A DNA stretch of 47,486 bases. Origin: Frankia sp. QA3 (GTDB lineage: Bacteria; Actinomycetota; Actinomycetes; Frankiales; Frankiaceae). Positions 18,317 to 26,357 of the stretch are shown here, in pieces. Numbering within the stretch: the first letter of the stretch is position 1; each line of letters starts with the position of its first letter. The position numbers and the translations under genes were made by a program. The stretch spans positions 2,104,563 through 2,152,048 of the forward strand of contig NZ_CM001489.1 of NCBI RefSeq assembly GCF_000262465.1, written 5' to 3'. The notes beneath the pieces are model-generated. The model had not been told where the DNA came from and did not search any database. It worked only from the letters and a program-made list of their open reading frames with translations.

Positions 18317-18780
18317 ATGACCGGTGGCGAGGACAGGCGGGTGAGGCGGCGGCCTGAGGGCGACGATGCGCTGATCGCCGCGTACGAGGATCGCAGCGGC
18401 GGGGTTTTCACCCACCTGGAACGCATTGTGATCACGGTGGCGCTGGATGCCCGCCGGCTCGGCCACGCCGGTGCGCTCCCCGCCGCCCTGCTCTCCGACG
18501 CCGCCGCCGGGATGCTGCCCGACCTGCCGCTCGGCGACGACCCGCAGTGGATCGACGCCGTGCTGCACCAGCTGTGCCACGAGCCGCGCACGCACCTCCC
18601 GGACGGGCCGGGCGCGCTGGTCGAGGACCCGGCGGCGGACGGGCTCCCGGTGACCGGCTATCACCCGGCGGCCGTCCTGGTCGGGCACGCCGCGCGGACC
18701 CGCTGCTACGTCGTCCCGGCGCAGCCGTTCTGGGACGCCGCGGCCCGTCACGCCCGTTCGCTCGACGACCTGCGGCGATG
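18317..18780 (+). pseudogene. Fragment of an actinobacterial TPR/NTPase-type protein
   Basis: The frame starting at ATG 18317 reads through ITVALDARRLGHAGALPAAL, LLSDAAAGMLPDLP and FWDAAARHARSLDDL. These resemble the linker between the NTPase and tetratricopeptide parts of large actinomycete regulators (LDARRLGHG.LPLALLE and FW.AAARHA just before TPR repeats). The recognisable part stops abruptly at 18780, where a copy of the thioesterase gene end begins. The frame stays open to 18865 only by reading through that copy antisense. I infer a remnant with both ends lost. Confidence 0.5.
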
Positions 18781-18917
18781 TCAGGGCGTCGGACGAGCGC
18801 CGCGCGCGGCGGCGAGCCCCACCGATACCGCGGCCACCACGGCGCCCCGCTGGTCGGTCAGGTAGAAGTGGCCGCCGGGGAACACCTCGCCGCGAGCCGG
18901 CGGATGACCTCGAAGCC
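18781..18917 (-). pseudogene. Internally deleted partial copy of the type II thioesterase gene
   Basis: Bases from 18781 closely match the 3' end of the intact thioesterase gene from 20216 on, including the stop codon and the codons for the C-terminal GGHFYL region. The match then jumps to the segment equivalent to about 20660-20692 (codons around GFEVTRRLAA). About 340 bp of the gene are therefore deleted in this copy. It runs directly into an IS630 transposase tail. It shows that a second thioesterase gene, or a duplication of this one, once stood here. Confidence 0.8.
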
Positions 18918-19043
18918 GACATCCGCACGTGGATCAACGCCTGGAACGAGGACCTGAAAACGTTCATCTGGACCAGGACCGCCGACCAGATCCTCGAGAC
19001 CCTCGCCGCCTACTGCGCACGAATCAACGACCCAGGACACTAG
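18918..19043 (+). pseudogene. C-terminal tail of an IS630-family transposase
   Basis: The 41 codons up to TAG 19041-19043 read DIRTWINAWNEDLKTFIW followed by TRTADQILETLAAYCARIND. This is the conserved C-terminus of actinobacterial IS630/Tc1-like transposases (WI..WN..P..F.W.KTAD.IL). The rest of the transposase is missing and the 5' side joins the thioesterase fragment. Its stop codon overlaps the stop codon of the converging monooxygenase gene in the tetranucleotide CTAG. Confidence 0.8.
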
Positions 19044-20131
19044 ATCGCGACCGCCTCGCGGGCCTCGCGACGGGCGAGCTCCTTGCGCACGAGTGGGATG
19101 ATGTAGCGGCCTGTGTCGATGGCATCGCCGATGTTGCCGAGGGTCGGCAGCGAGATCACTTCCGCACCAAGTTCGGCGTACCGGACGAGCGCCTCCGCGA
19201 TGGTCTCGGGCGAGCCGACCAGGAACGACGAGGCACCGCCGGCCCCGGCGATCGCTCGCGGAGTCCAGAGCACACCACCGTCATGCGTCTCGCCCTCCTG
19301 CGCGATGTCGCGCAGACGCTGCGAGCCCACGTTCGGCAGGTTGACCTTCAGCACCTCGCCGTAGTGAGCCTTGGACTGCTCGACGAGCTTGCGAGCCTTG
19401 CGTTGCGCCAGTTCGTCGGTCTCGGCGACTATCGGCCGGAAGGTGACCCAGAAGCGAATTCTGCCGGTCCTGCCGGCCTTCCGCGCCTCCTCGTAGACCC
19501 GGTCGATCTGCTGCTTGGTCTGCTCCAGCGGCTCGCCCCACAGCGCGAAGATGTCCGCCTGAGCGCCGCCCGCCGCATAGGCGTAATCCGACGATCCGCC
19601 GAGGGAGACCGGCAGCGGCTCACCAGAATAAGTCTTGTAACCGGGCCCGAAGTCATCGAAGTCGTAGAATTCACCGTGGTGCGAGAACGGCTCGTCCTTC
19701 GTCCACACATCCCGCAGGATCTGCACGAACTCGGCGGAGCGCCGGTAGCGAGCATCTTTCTCGAGGTAGTCGCCCTGCCGCTGCTGCTCCTCGTTGCTCG
19801 AACCGGAGATGATGTGGACCGCCGTGCGCCCCTTGCCCAGCTGATCGAGGGTGGACAGCGCCTGTGCGGCAACCGTCGGGAACGACGTGTTCGGCCGTAC
19901 GGCGACCATCGGCTTCAGACGCTCGGTGTAGGTGAGGATTTCAGCCGAGCGAACGTACTGGTCAGGACCCGCCGAGTGGTAGGCCACCAACGTGTAGTCG
20001 AACCCGAAGTCCTCCAGCGTGCGCGAGTATCGACGGATGTACTCCGGGTCGAGCTTGCCACGCCAGAAGTCAGCCGCAAAGCCCTCGCCCGGCTCACTCC
20101 AGTGAGCGGCGTTGACGAATTCGACCGGCAT
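19040..20131 (-). CDS. LLM-class FMNH2-dependent monooxygenase (alkanesulfonate monooxygenase SsuD-like)
   Basis: A protein of 363 residues with the luciferase-like TIM-barrel pattern: MPVEFVNAAHW, LEDFGFDYTLVAYHS, RLKPMVAVRPN, LSTLDQLGKGRTAVHIISG, GDYLEKDARYRRSAEFVQIL and LPVSLGGSSDYAYA. SsuD-type enzymes cleave C-S bonds of sulfonates with FMNH2 and O2. Two ATGs adjoin at 20134 and 20131 after AGGAGGAAA; I take 20131 because the paralogue at 33191-34363 also begins MPVEF. The gene is noticeably less GC-rich than its surroundings and follows the thioesterase gene by 84 bp on the same strand. Composition and the adjacent IS630 scar suggest horizontal acquisition. Confidence 0.9.
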   Translation of the reverse strand: MPVEFVNAAHWSEPGEGFAADFWRGKLDPEYIRRYSRTLEDFGFDYTLVAYHSAGPDQYVRSAEILTYTERLKPMVAVRPNTSFPTVAAQALSTLDQLGKGRTAVHIISGSSNEEQQRQGDYLEKDARYRRSAEFVQILRDVWTKDEPFSHHGEFYDFDDFGPGYKTYSGEPLPVSLGGSSDYAYAAGGAQADIFALWGEPLEQTKQQIDRVYEEARKAGRTGRIRFWVTFRPIVAETDELAQRKARKLVEQSKAHYGEVLKVNLPNVGSQRLRDIAQEGETHDGGVLWTPRAIAGAGGASSFLVGSPETIAEALVRYAELGAEVISLPTLGNIGDAIDTGRYIIPLVRKELARREAREAVAI

Positions 20132-20215
20132 CATTTTCCTCCTGCTTCGGGTTCATTCGACGACTGCCGTGACGACGCGCGTACGTCGACGCGGTGGCTG
20201 GTCGTCCGGGCGACC

Positions 20216-20989
20216 TCAGGGCGTCGGACGGGCGTCGCGCGCGGCGGCGAGCCCCGCCGCCACCGCGGCCACCACGGCGCCCTGCTGGTCGGACAGGTAG
20301 AAATGGCCGCCGGGGAACACCTTCAGCTCGAAGGAACCGGTGGTGTGCTCGCGCCAGAGCTCGACCTCGGCGAGTGTTGCCTTGGGATCGGAATCTCCCA
20401 CCAGGGCGACGACCGCAGTACTGATCACCGCGTCGCGCGACGCGAAATACGTTTCTATCGCCTGATAGTCGGCGCGGGTCGGCGGCAGCACCATCTCGAC
20501 GAGTTCTGGATCGGCGAGCACCCGCGGATCGGTTCCCCCAAGCTCGCGCATCTCCCGGAGAAAGCCCGCGTCGTCGCGGCGGTGGACGGTCTCGAACCGT
20601 TCGGCCGACGGCGCACGGCGCCCGGAGGCGAACAGCACCAGCGGCACCGGTCCGCCGGCCGCGGCGAGCCGACGGGTGACCTCGAAGCCGACGACCGCCC
20701 CCATGCTGTGCCCGAAGAAGGCCAGCGGCCGGTCGGTGAGGGGGGCGAGGATCTCGGCGATCCGGTCGGCCAGCGGCGCGATGGCCGTGTGCGCCGGCTC
20801 CGCCCGCCGGTCCTGCCGACCCGGATACTGCACCGCCTGTACCTCGGCGACCGAGGACAATGCCTTCGACATCGGCAGATAGGAGCTCGCCGCCCCACCC
20901 GCGTGCGGGAAACACACCAGCCGCGGGGCGTCGGGCGGACCCGGATGAAATCGCCGCAGCCACCGGTCGGCCTCAACGGACACGGTCAT
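20216..20989 (-). CDS. Type II thioesterase (GrsT/RifR family)
   Basis: A protein of 257 residues with the alpha/beta-hydrolase triad of editing thioesterases: Ser in FFGHSMGAVVGFE, Asp in VVALVGDSDPK and His in FPGGHFYLSD. The family opening LVCFPHAGGAASSY is clear. These enzymes remove stalled acyl groups from carrier proteins of polyketide or nonribosomal peptide synthetases. No synthase is in the window, so it is either orphaned or acts in trans. ATG 20989 is preferred over GTG 20995 because GGGGGAAGG lies nine bases before it. A decayed partial copy of its end is at 18781-18917. Confidence 0.93.
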   Translation of the reverse strand: MTVSVEADRWLRRFHPGPPDAPRLVCFPHAGGAASSYLPMSKALSSVAEVQAVQYPGRQDRRAEPAHTAIAPLADRIAEILAPLTDRPLAFFGHSMGAVVGFEVTRRLAAAGGPVPLVLFASGRRAPSAERFETVHRRDDAGFLREMRELGGTDPRVLADPELVEMVLPPTRADYQAIETYFASRDAVISTAVVALVGDSDPKATLAEVELWREHTTGSFELKVFPGGHFYLSDQQGAVVAAVAAGLAAARDARPTP

Positions 20990-21508
20990 CGCCACACGCC
21001 TTCCCCCAGCGCTGCAGGACAGATCTGCGACGCGTTCGTTTCACCCCGGCCAAGGGAGCTGCCGGCCAAGGGAGCTGCCATGCTTTCACCGTATGCTGCG
21101 CGCGTCCGCTGGTGGGCGCGGCTGAGTGTTTTGGCACATCTCCCGTTTCGCTGGGCGGCGCCTACGACACGCGGTTTACGGCAGACCGGAGCGCATACCC
21201 GTTTGCGATCAAGGGGTGGTGCGTGCGAGCTCCTGGGTGGTCCGTTCCCAGTGGTTACGCTGGAAATTGCTGGAGGGTGATGACGGGTTGCGGGCAGGCG
21301 AACCAGAATTAACCTCCAGCATCTGCCGACCGCCGGGTGGCCAGGACCGGCACCGACCGACCGGTCTTCGTATCTTTGCGTGACCGGTTGGGGAACGGGA
21401 ACGCACGGGAACTCGCCGAAGGTCGGCACCAGCTGCGGCCCGAAGGCCACGTTCATCCCTCGACGCCATCATCGCGATAGTCCCGGGTTCGGGCGCGCCG
21501 GGCGCGGA
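20990..21508. other. Intergenic region between thioesterase and MFS genes
   Basis: About 520 bp without a recognisable gene. It contains a perfect tandem 16-bp repeat at 21048-21079 and a stretch (about 21180-21320) less GC-rich than its neighbours. It probably holds the thioesterase promoter. Confidence 0.45.
21048..21079. repeat. Perfect 16-bp tandem duplication
   Basis: GGCCAAGGGAGCTGCC occurs at 21048-21063 and immediately again at 21064-21079, in the region upstream of the thioesterase gene. Confidence 0.92.
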
Positions 21509-22822
21509 TCAGTGGCCGCCGGCGGGCGGCGGGGCGGGAAGCTGCTCCGCCGTCTCCCACGGCGAGGCGGCGCGGGCCGGCAGGACGACAGGCGGCGCGG
21601 CGAACTCGGCGGACTCGGTCAACGCGGCAGGCGCGGTGGACGCGGCAGGCCCGGGTGCCCACCAGCGGTCCGCCGCCCAGGCGGCGAGCGCGGCGGCGGC
21701 GGAGACGAGGCCGCCGACGTAGAAGCCGGCGCGGGCGCTGTGGTGCTCGGCGAGCCAGCCGACTCCCAGGCTGCCCAGCGGCGTCGTGCCCTGCAGGATG
21801 AGGGTGTAGAGGGCCAGCACCCGGCCGCGGTAGCGTGGGTCGCCGCCGAGTTGGATGCGGTGGTTGGCCGCCTGGGAGAAGTACAGGGTGGCGAAGCCGG
21901 TCAGCGCCAGCAGGGCGATCGCCGCCGGGTAGGTCGGCGCGACGCCGGTCGCCGCCTCCAGCACGCCGAACGCGAACGCCGAGCCGATCACCAGCATGGC
22001 CGACGGGCGGCTGCGGCGGCCGGTCGTGATCAGCGCGGCGACCAGCGAGCCGGCGGCGAGCCCGGTGGTGAGCAGGCCGAAGGAGGCCGCGTCGGCGTGG
22101 AACACGGTGCGGGCCAACAGCGGCACCGTGAGCTGGAAGTTCATGCCGAACAGCCCGACGATGGCGACCAGGCCCAGCACGACCACCAGGTCGGCGCGGC
22201 CCAGGACGTAGCGCAGCCCGTCGACGATGCCGGGGGCGGCCTCGGAGCGGGCGTGGCGGTGGATCTCCGCCGGGCGCATCAGGCGCAGGCCGGCGACGGT
22301 GGCCAGATAGCTTCCGGCGTTGATCGCCATCGCTGGGCCGGTGCCGAAGCCGGCGATGAGCGGGCCGGCGGCGGCCGGGCCGACGACCCGGGCGATGTTG
22401 AAGTAGCCGGCGCTGAGCGCGGAGGCGTTGGGCAACAGTTCGGACCCGACCAGCTCGCTGACGAACGCCATCCGGGTCGGCGTCTCGATGGCGTTGACCA
22501 GGCCGATCGCCAACGCAAACGCGCAGACCTGCCACAGCCGCACCGCGCCGGTGAACACGAGCAGCGACAGCGCCAGGGCGAGCAGGCCGGCGACCAGGTT
22601 GGCGCCGGTCAGCAGCAGGCGTTTGTCGTGGCGGTCGGCAAGCCGCCCACCGTAGAGGGTGAGCAGCAGCATCGGGGTGAACTGCAGCGCCGTGACGAGC
22701 CCGAGCGCCGTCCCCGAGTCGCCGCTGAGCGACAGCACGAGCCAGTCCTGGGCCGTGAACATCATCCACGTGCCCGTGACGGAGAGCACCTGCCCCCCGG
22801 CGAAGAGCCGGAAGTTGTACAC
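21509..22822 (-). CDS. MFS transporter, EntS/drug-exporter-like
   Basis: A protein of 437 residues with about twelve hydrophobic segments. The early motif NFRLFAGGQVLSVTGTWM and the A-loop GGRLADRHDKRLLL are typical of the EntS-like MFS-3 group of exporters. The C-terminal tail is long and Ala/Pro-rich. The GTG at 22822 is the first usable start, but family members usually begin some residues earlier (V-F-R-S-L-x-V-x-N-F-R-L-F). Such residues are indeed encoded upstream of 22822 without a start codon before an in-frame TGA. The start is therefore uncertain, or the 5' end is damaged. It lies 130 bp downstream of the FAD oxidase and may be the last gene of the sulfur operon. Confidence 0.82.
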   Translation of the reverse strand: MYNFRLFAGGQVLSVTGTWMMFTAQDWLVLSLSGDSGTALGLVTALQFTPMLLLTLYGGRLADRHDKRLLLTGANLVAGLLALALSLLVFTGAVRLWQVCAFALAIGLVNAIETPTRMAFVSELVGSELLPNASALSAGYFNIARVVGPAAAGPLIAGFGTGPAMAINAGSYLATVAGLRLMRPAEIHRHARSEAAPGIVDGLRYVLGRADLVVVLGLVAIVGLFGMNFQLTVPLLARTVFHADAASFGLLTTGLAAGSLVAALITTGRRSRPSAMLVIGSAFAFGVLEAATGVAPTYPAAIALLALTGFATLYFSQAANHRIQLGGDPRYRGRVLALYTLILQGTTPLGSLGVGWLAEHHSARAGFYVGGLVSAAAALAAWAADRWWAPGPAASTAPAALTESAEFAAPPVVLPARAASPWETAEQLPAPPPAGGH

Positions 22823-22952
22823 CTGCAGCGACCGGAAGACGCCGTCGATGATCCGCTCCTCGCCGTCGTGGCACCGTCACCCTCATCACCACCATCGTCG
22901 CGGAAGTCGACGCCCGGCGGGCCCACTCCCCGGTTTCGCCCGGGCGCGGGTG

Positions 22953-24389
22953 CTACAGGGCGCGGCCGGGGTTGAGGATGCCGGTCGGGTCGAAGACCCG
23001 GCGCAGCTGGCGCTGCAGATCGTGGCTGCGGCTGCCGAGCTCGGTGGCCAGCCAGCGGCGTTTGAGCACCCCGACGCCGTGCTCGCCGGTGACGGTGCCG
23101 CCGAGCTCCAGCGCGAGGGCGAAGATCTGCTCGGCGGCCGCCCACGCCCGCGGCGGGATCTCCGGCTCGGCCGGGTCGACGACGATGATCGGGTGCAGGT
23201 TGCCGTCGGCGGCGTGTGCCAGGGTGAAGATCTCCACCCCGGTGTCGGCGCCGATCTCGGCGACGCGGGCGGCGGCCTGCGCCAGCCGCCCGCGCGGCAC
23301 GGCGATGTCCTCGATGAGCACCCGCCCGAGGCGTTCCAGGGCGGGCAGCGCCGCGCGGCGGGCGGCGAGCAGCGTCTCGGCGGTCGCCGCGTCGGCGGAG
23401 CGCCGCACCAGCCGGGCCCGTTCGGCGAGGACCGCCTCGGCGGCGTCGGCCTCCTCGGCTGCGCCCGACCCGTCGGTCTGGACGAGCAGGAACACCTCTC
23501 CGTGCGCGGCCAGGTCGCTGCCGGTGGCCGCGTCGACGGCCCGCACGGTGCGGGCGTCGAGCAGCTCGGCGACGGCGGGGACGATCCCGGCGGCGCCGAG
23601 GGCGGTGACGGCCTCGACCGCGGCGGCGACCGTGTCGAAGAAGGCGGCGAGGGTGACGGTGGACCGCGGCGCCGGCCGCAGCCGCACGGTCGCGCCGACG
23701 ACCACGCCGAGGGTGCCCTCGGACCCGACGAACAGGCCGGTCAGGTCGTAGCCGGCGACGCCCTTGACGGTGCGCCGCCCGGTGCTGATCAGCTCGCCGT
23801 CGGCGAGGACGACGTCGAGGCCCAGCACCGACTCGCGGGTCACGCCGTACTTGGCGCAGCGCAGCCCGCCGGCGTTGGTGGCGATGTTCCCGCCGATCGT
23901 GGAGATCGCCGCGCTCGCCGGGTCCGGCGCGTAGCACAGGCCGACCTCGCGGGCGGCGGCGTCGAGATCGGCGGTGATCACGCCCGGTTCGACGACGGCG
24001 ACGGCGTCGTCGACGGACAGCTCGCGGATGCGGTCCATCCTGGACAGGTCCAGCACGACGCCACCCGGCGCGGCCGCAGCGCCGCCGGCCAGGCCGGTGC
24101 CGGCGCCGCGGACCGTCACCGGCACCCCGCGGGCGACGGCGACCCGCAGCACCGCCTGCACGTCGGAGACCTCTCGGGCGAACGCCACCCCGAGCGGGCG
24201 GCCGTCGGGGATCCAGCCCGAGCGGTCGAGGCGGTGCGCGTCGACGACCGCCGGGTCGGTGCTCCACCGGCCGACCGGCAGCGCGACGGCGAAGGCGTCC
24301 GCGCGGATCACGTCCGCATCCGCCGGGCCGGCGACGCGGGCCCGCGGGGCGATGCCGGCTGCGGACGGTCGGGGCGGCGTGGCGTTCAC
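22953..24389 (-). CDS. FAD-linked oxidase, GlcD/D-lactate dehydrogenase-like
   Basis: A protein of 478 residues. The N-terminal FAD-binding-4 (PCMH) domain shows PVTVRGAGTGLAGGA and STIGGNIATNAGGLRCAKYG. The C-terminal FAD-oxidase domain shows HAADGNLHPIIVVD and GTVTGEHGVGVLKRRWL. This is the layout of enzymes oxidising D-2-hydroxy acids to 2-oxo acids. The GTG start at 24389 overlaps the stop of the upstream fusion gene as GTGA, implying coupled translation. In this operon the substrate may be a sulfur-containing 2-hydroxy acid; that is inference from context, not from residues. Confidence 0.9.
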   Translation of the reverse strand: MNATPPRPSAAGIAPRARVAGPADADVIRADAFAVALPVGRWSTDPAVVDAHRLDRSGWIPDGRPLGVAFAREVSDVQAVLRVAVARGVPVTVRGAGTGLAGGAAAAPGGVVLDLSRMDRIRELSVDDAVAVVEPGVITADLDAAAREVGLCYAPDPASAAISTIGGNIATNAGGLRCAKYGVTRESVLGLDVVLADGELISTGRRTVKGVAGYDLTGLFVGSEGTLGVVVGATVRLRPAPRSTVTLAAFFDTVAAAVEAVTALGAAGIVPAVAELLDARTVRAVDAATGSDLAAHGEVFLLVQTDGSGAAEEADAAEAVLAERARLVRRSADAATAETLLAARRAALPALERLGRVLIEDIAVPRGRLAQAAARVAEIGADTGVEIFTLAHAADGNLHPIIVVDPAEPEIPPRAWAAAEQIFALALELGGTVTGEHGVGVLKRRWLATELGSRSHDLQRQLRRVFDPTGILNPGRAL

Positions 24390-26296
24390 CGGGGCCCGGT
24401 GGCGACCGGCCGGGCAGGGTCGGACGACCACGCCGACCAGGAGCCCGGGAACAGCGCCGCGTCGAACCCGGCGACGGCGAGGGCGGCGATCTCGTGCGAG
24501 GCCGTCACCCCGGACCCGCAGTACACGCCGATCGGTGCCTGCGCCGAGCCACCGCCGGCCGAGGCGCCGAGGGCGAGGAAGCGGGCGCGCAGCTCCGCGG
24601 CGGGCAGGAACCGGCCGGCGGTGTCGAGGTTGTCCCCCGTCGATGCGCTCACCGCCCCCGGGATGTGGCCGGCACGCGGGTCGACCGGCTCCACCTCGCC
24701 GCGGTAACGCTCGGGTGCGCGGGCGTCGAGCAGGATCCCGTCGCGGGCCACCGCGGCGGCGGCGTCGGCGTCGAGGACGGGCAGGTGCCCCGCCTCGAGC
24801 ACGACGTCGCCGGGCAGCGGAATGATCTCCCCGGTCTCGATCGGCAGGCCGGCGTCGCGCCACGCGCCGAGCGCCCCATCGAGGATGCGGACATCGGCGA
24901 CGCCGGCCCAGCGCAGCAGCCACCACGCCCGGGCTGCGGACAGCCCGCCGTTGTCGTCGTAGACGACGACCGGGCGCCCGGCGGTCAGCCCCCAGGAACG
25001 GGCGGCGCGCTGCAGGTCGGCGAGCTCGGGCAGCGGATGGCGCCCGGCGGTACCGCCGGGGGCGGCGGCGAGCTCGGTGTCGAGGTCGACGTAGACGGCG
25101 CCCGGCAGGTGCCCCTCGCGGTAGTGGTCGTGGCCGTGGGGGTCGCCGAGCGCCCAGCGGACGTCGAGCAGCAGCGGCGGCACCGCCGAGGCAAGCTCGT
25201 CGTGCAGCGCCTTGGCGTCGACGAGCACCTCGCCGCCCGGCTGCCGGCCCGACCTCGGCCCGCCCGCCGTGCGGCCCGCGGCCAACAGCTCGCCGAGGTC
25301 GGCGTCGCCGAGCCCGCCCGGCGGCGTGCCGAGGCGGGCGGCGACGGCGATGCGCCGCTGCACGCCTGCGTTCACCGGGGCGGTCAGGCCGTGCAGGCGG
25401 GCCAACAGGACGATCTCCCCGTTGAGGAAGTCCGATTCGACCGAGCCGCCGCGGGCCAGGCTCTGCCAGGTGGAGCTGCCCTGGCGCGGGAAGCCGGGGA
25501 TGTCGTGGATGACGAGCTGGGTGGGGTCGAACCCGCCGTCCAGGCGCAGGTCCGCGGTCTCGATGCCGGCGGCGTCGAACGCCCGGCGCGCCTCGACGAC
25601 GAGCTCGGCGGACGCGGCGTCGCGCCGGGGGCTCGGCGGGTAGAGCGCGTCGAGGTTGTACGCCAGGTTGCCCAGCAGCTTGCCGGCCTTCCAGCGGCCG
25701 ATGTCGTTGACGATCCGCACGGCGCTCGCCCCGCGGCGCAGGTCGGCGGCGATCTCCTCGACCACCGGGTCGCCGACGCCGCCGCCGGGCGCGCGGCCCA
25801 GCAGGAAGCCGGCGACGAGCGGCGCCGCCGGGGAGATCACTTCCCCCGGGCGCAGGTGCGACGACGGGCTGAGCACCATCGCGTCGATGACGACGGCGAA
25901 GCGGCGCAGCGCGGTGCGGGCGTTCTCGATGCCGTTCTGCAGCAGCACGACGGGCAGCGCCTCGGCCGCCGTGGTGCGCCCGCCGTCGACCGGCTGCCAG
26001 GCCCAGGCCGCGAGCAGGGCCTCGGAGTCCTGCGACTTGGTGGCGAGCACGAGGACGTCGCCGGAGCGCAGCTCCACCTCGTCCGGCCCGCCGGCCACCG
26101 CCAGGTTCAGGTGTCGGACGTCGGCGGGCCCACCGTCGGTGGCCGACGGGCGGATGTAACGCAGCCCGTGGGCGCGCAGTGCCTCGAGGTTGGCGCCGCG
26201 CGCGACGACGACGACGTCGATGCCGGCGAGATGCAGCTCCGCGGCGATGGTCGCGCCGACCGCGCCGGCTCCGATGACAACGTACCGGCGGCTCAT
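24386..26296 (-). CDS. Fusion: ketopantoate-reductase-like domain + tandem rhodanese (mercaptopyruvate sulfurtransferase-like)
   Basis: A single uninterrupted frame of 636 residues. Residues 1 to about 330 form an ApbA/PanE-type dehydrogenase: Rossmann motif YVVIGAGAVGATIAAELHLA, VLATKSQDSEALLAAW, VLLQNGIEN, and the segment IGRWKAGKLLGNLAYN with the family lysine. Residues from about 354 form two rhodanese domains. In the first the cysteine position is occupied by Asp (VVVYDDNGG), so it is structural. The second carries the active loop VYCGSGVTASH with Cys near 593, as in SseA-type mercaptopyruvate sulfurtransferases. ATG 26296 follows AGAAGGGA. It sits between the ABC ATPase gene (61 bp) and the FAD oxidase (GTGA overlap). 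Confidence 0.9.
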   Translation of the reverse strand: MSRRYVVIGAGAVGATIAAELHLAGIDVVVVARGANLEALRAHGLRYIRPSATDGGPADVRHLNLAVAGGPDEVELRSGDVLVLATKSQDSEALLAAWAWQPVDGGRTTAAEALPVVLLQNGIENARTALRRFAVVIDAMVLSPSSHLRPGEVISPAAPLVAGFLLGRAPGGGVGDPVVEEIAADLRRGASAVRIVNDIGRWKAGKLLGNLAYNLDALYPPSPRRDAASAELVVEARRAFDAAGIETADLRLDGGFDPTQLVIHDIPGFPRQGSSTWQSLARGGSVESDFLNGEIVLLARLHGLTAPVNAGVQRRIAVAARLGTPPGGLGDADLGELLAAGRTAGGPRSGRQPGGEVLVDAKALHDELASAVPPLLLDVRWALGDPHGHDHYREGHLPGAVYVDLDTELAAAPGGTAGRHPLPELADLQRAARSWGLTAGRPVVVYDDNGGLSAARAWWLLRWAGVADVRILDGALGAWRDAGLPIETGEIIPLPGDVVLEAGHLPVLDADAAAAVARDGILLDARAPERYRGEVEPVDPRAGHIPGAVSASTGDNLDTAGRFLPAAELRARFLALGASAGGGSAQAPIGVYCGSGVTASHEIAALAVAGFDAALFPGSWSAWSSDPARPVATGPR

Positions 26297-26357
26297 CGCC
26301 CGGATCCCTTCTGTCGTGTCTGGTGGATTCGTGTCGGTGGATTCGTGTCGGGTGAAT

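Noticed and set aside
16382..18967. 861-codon minus-strand frame over the carboxylase gene
   Set aside because: It is antisense to a clear AccD-type protein and consists of Gly/Arg/Asp-rich sequence without domains.
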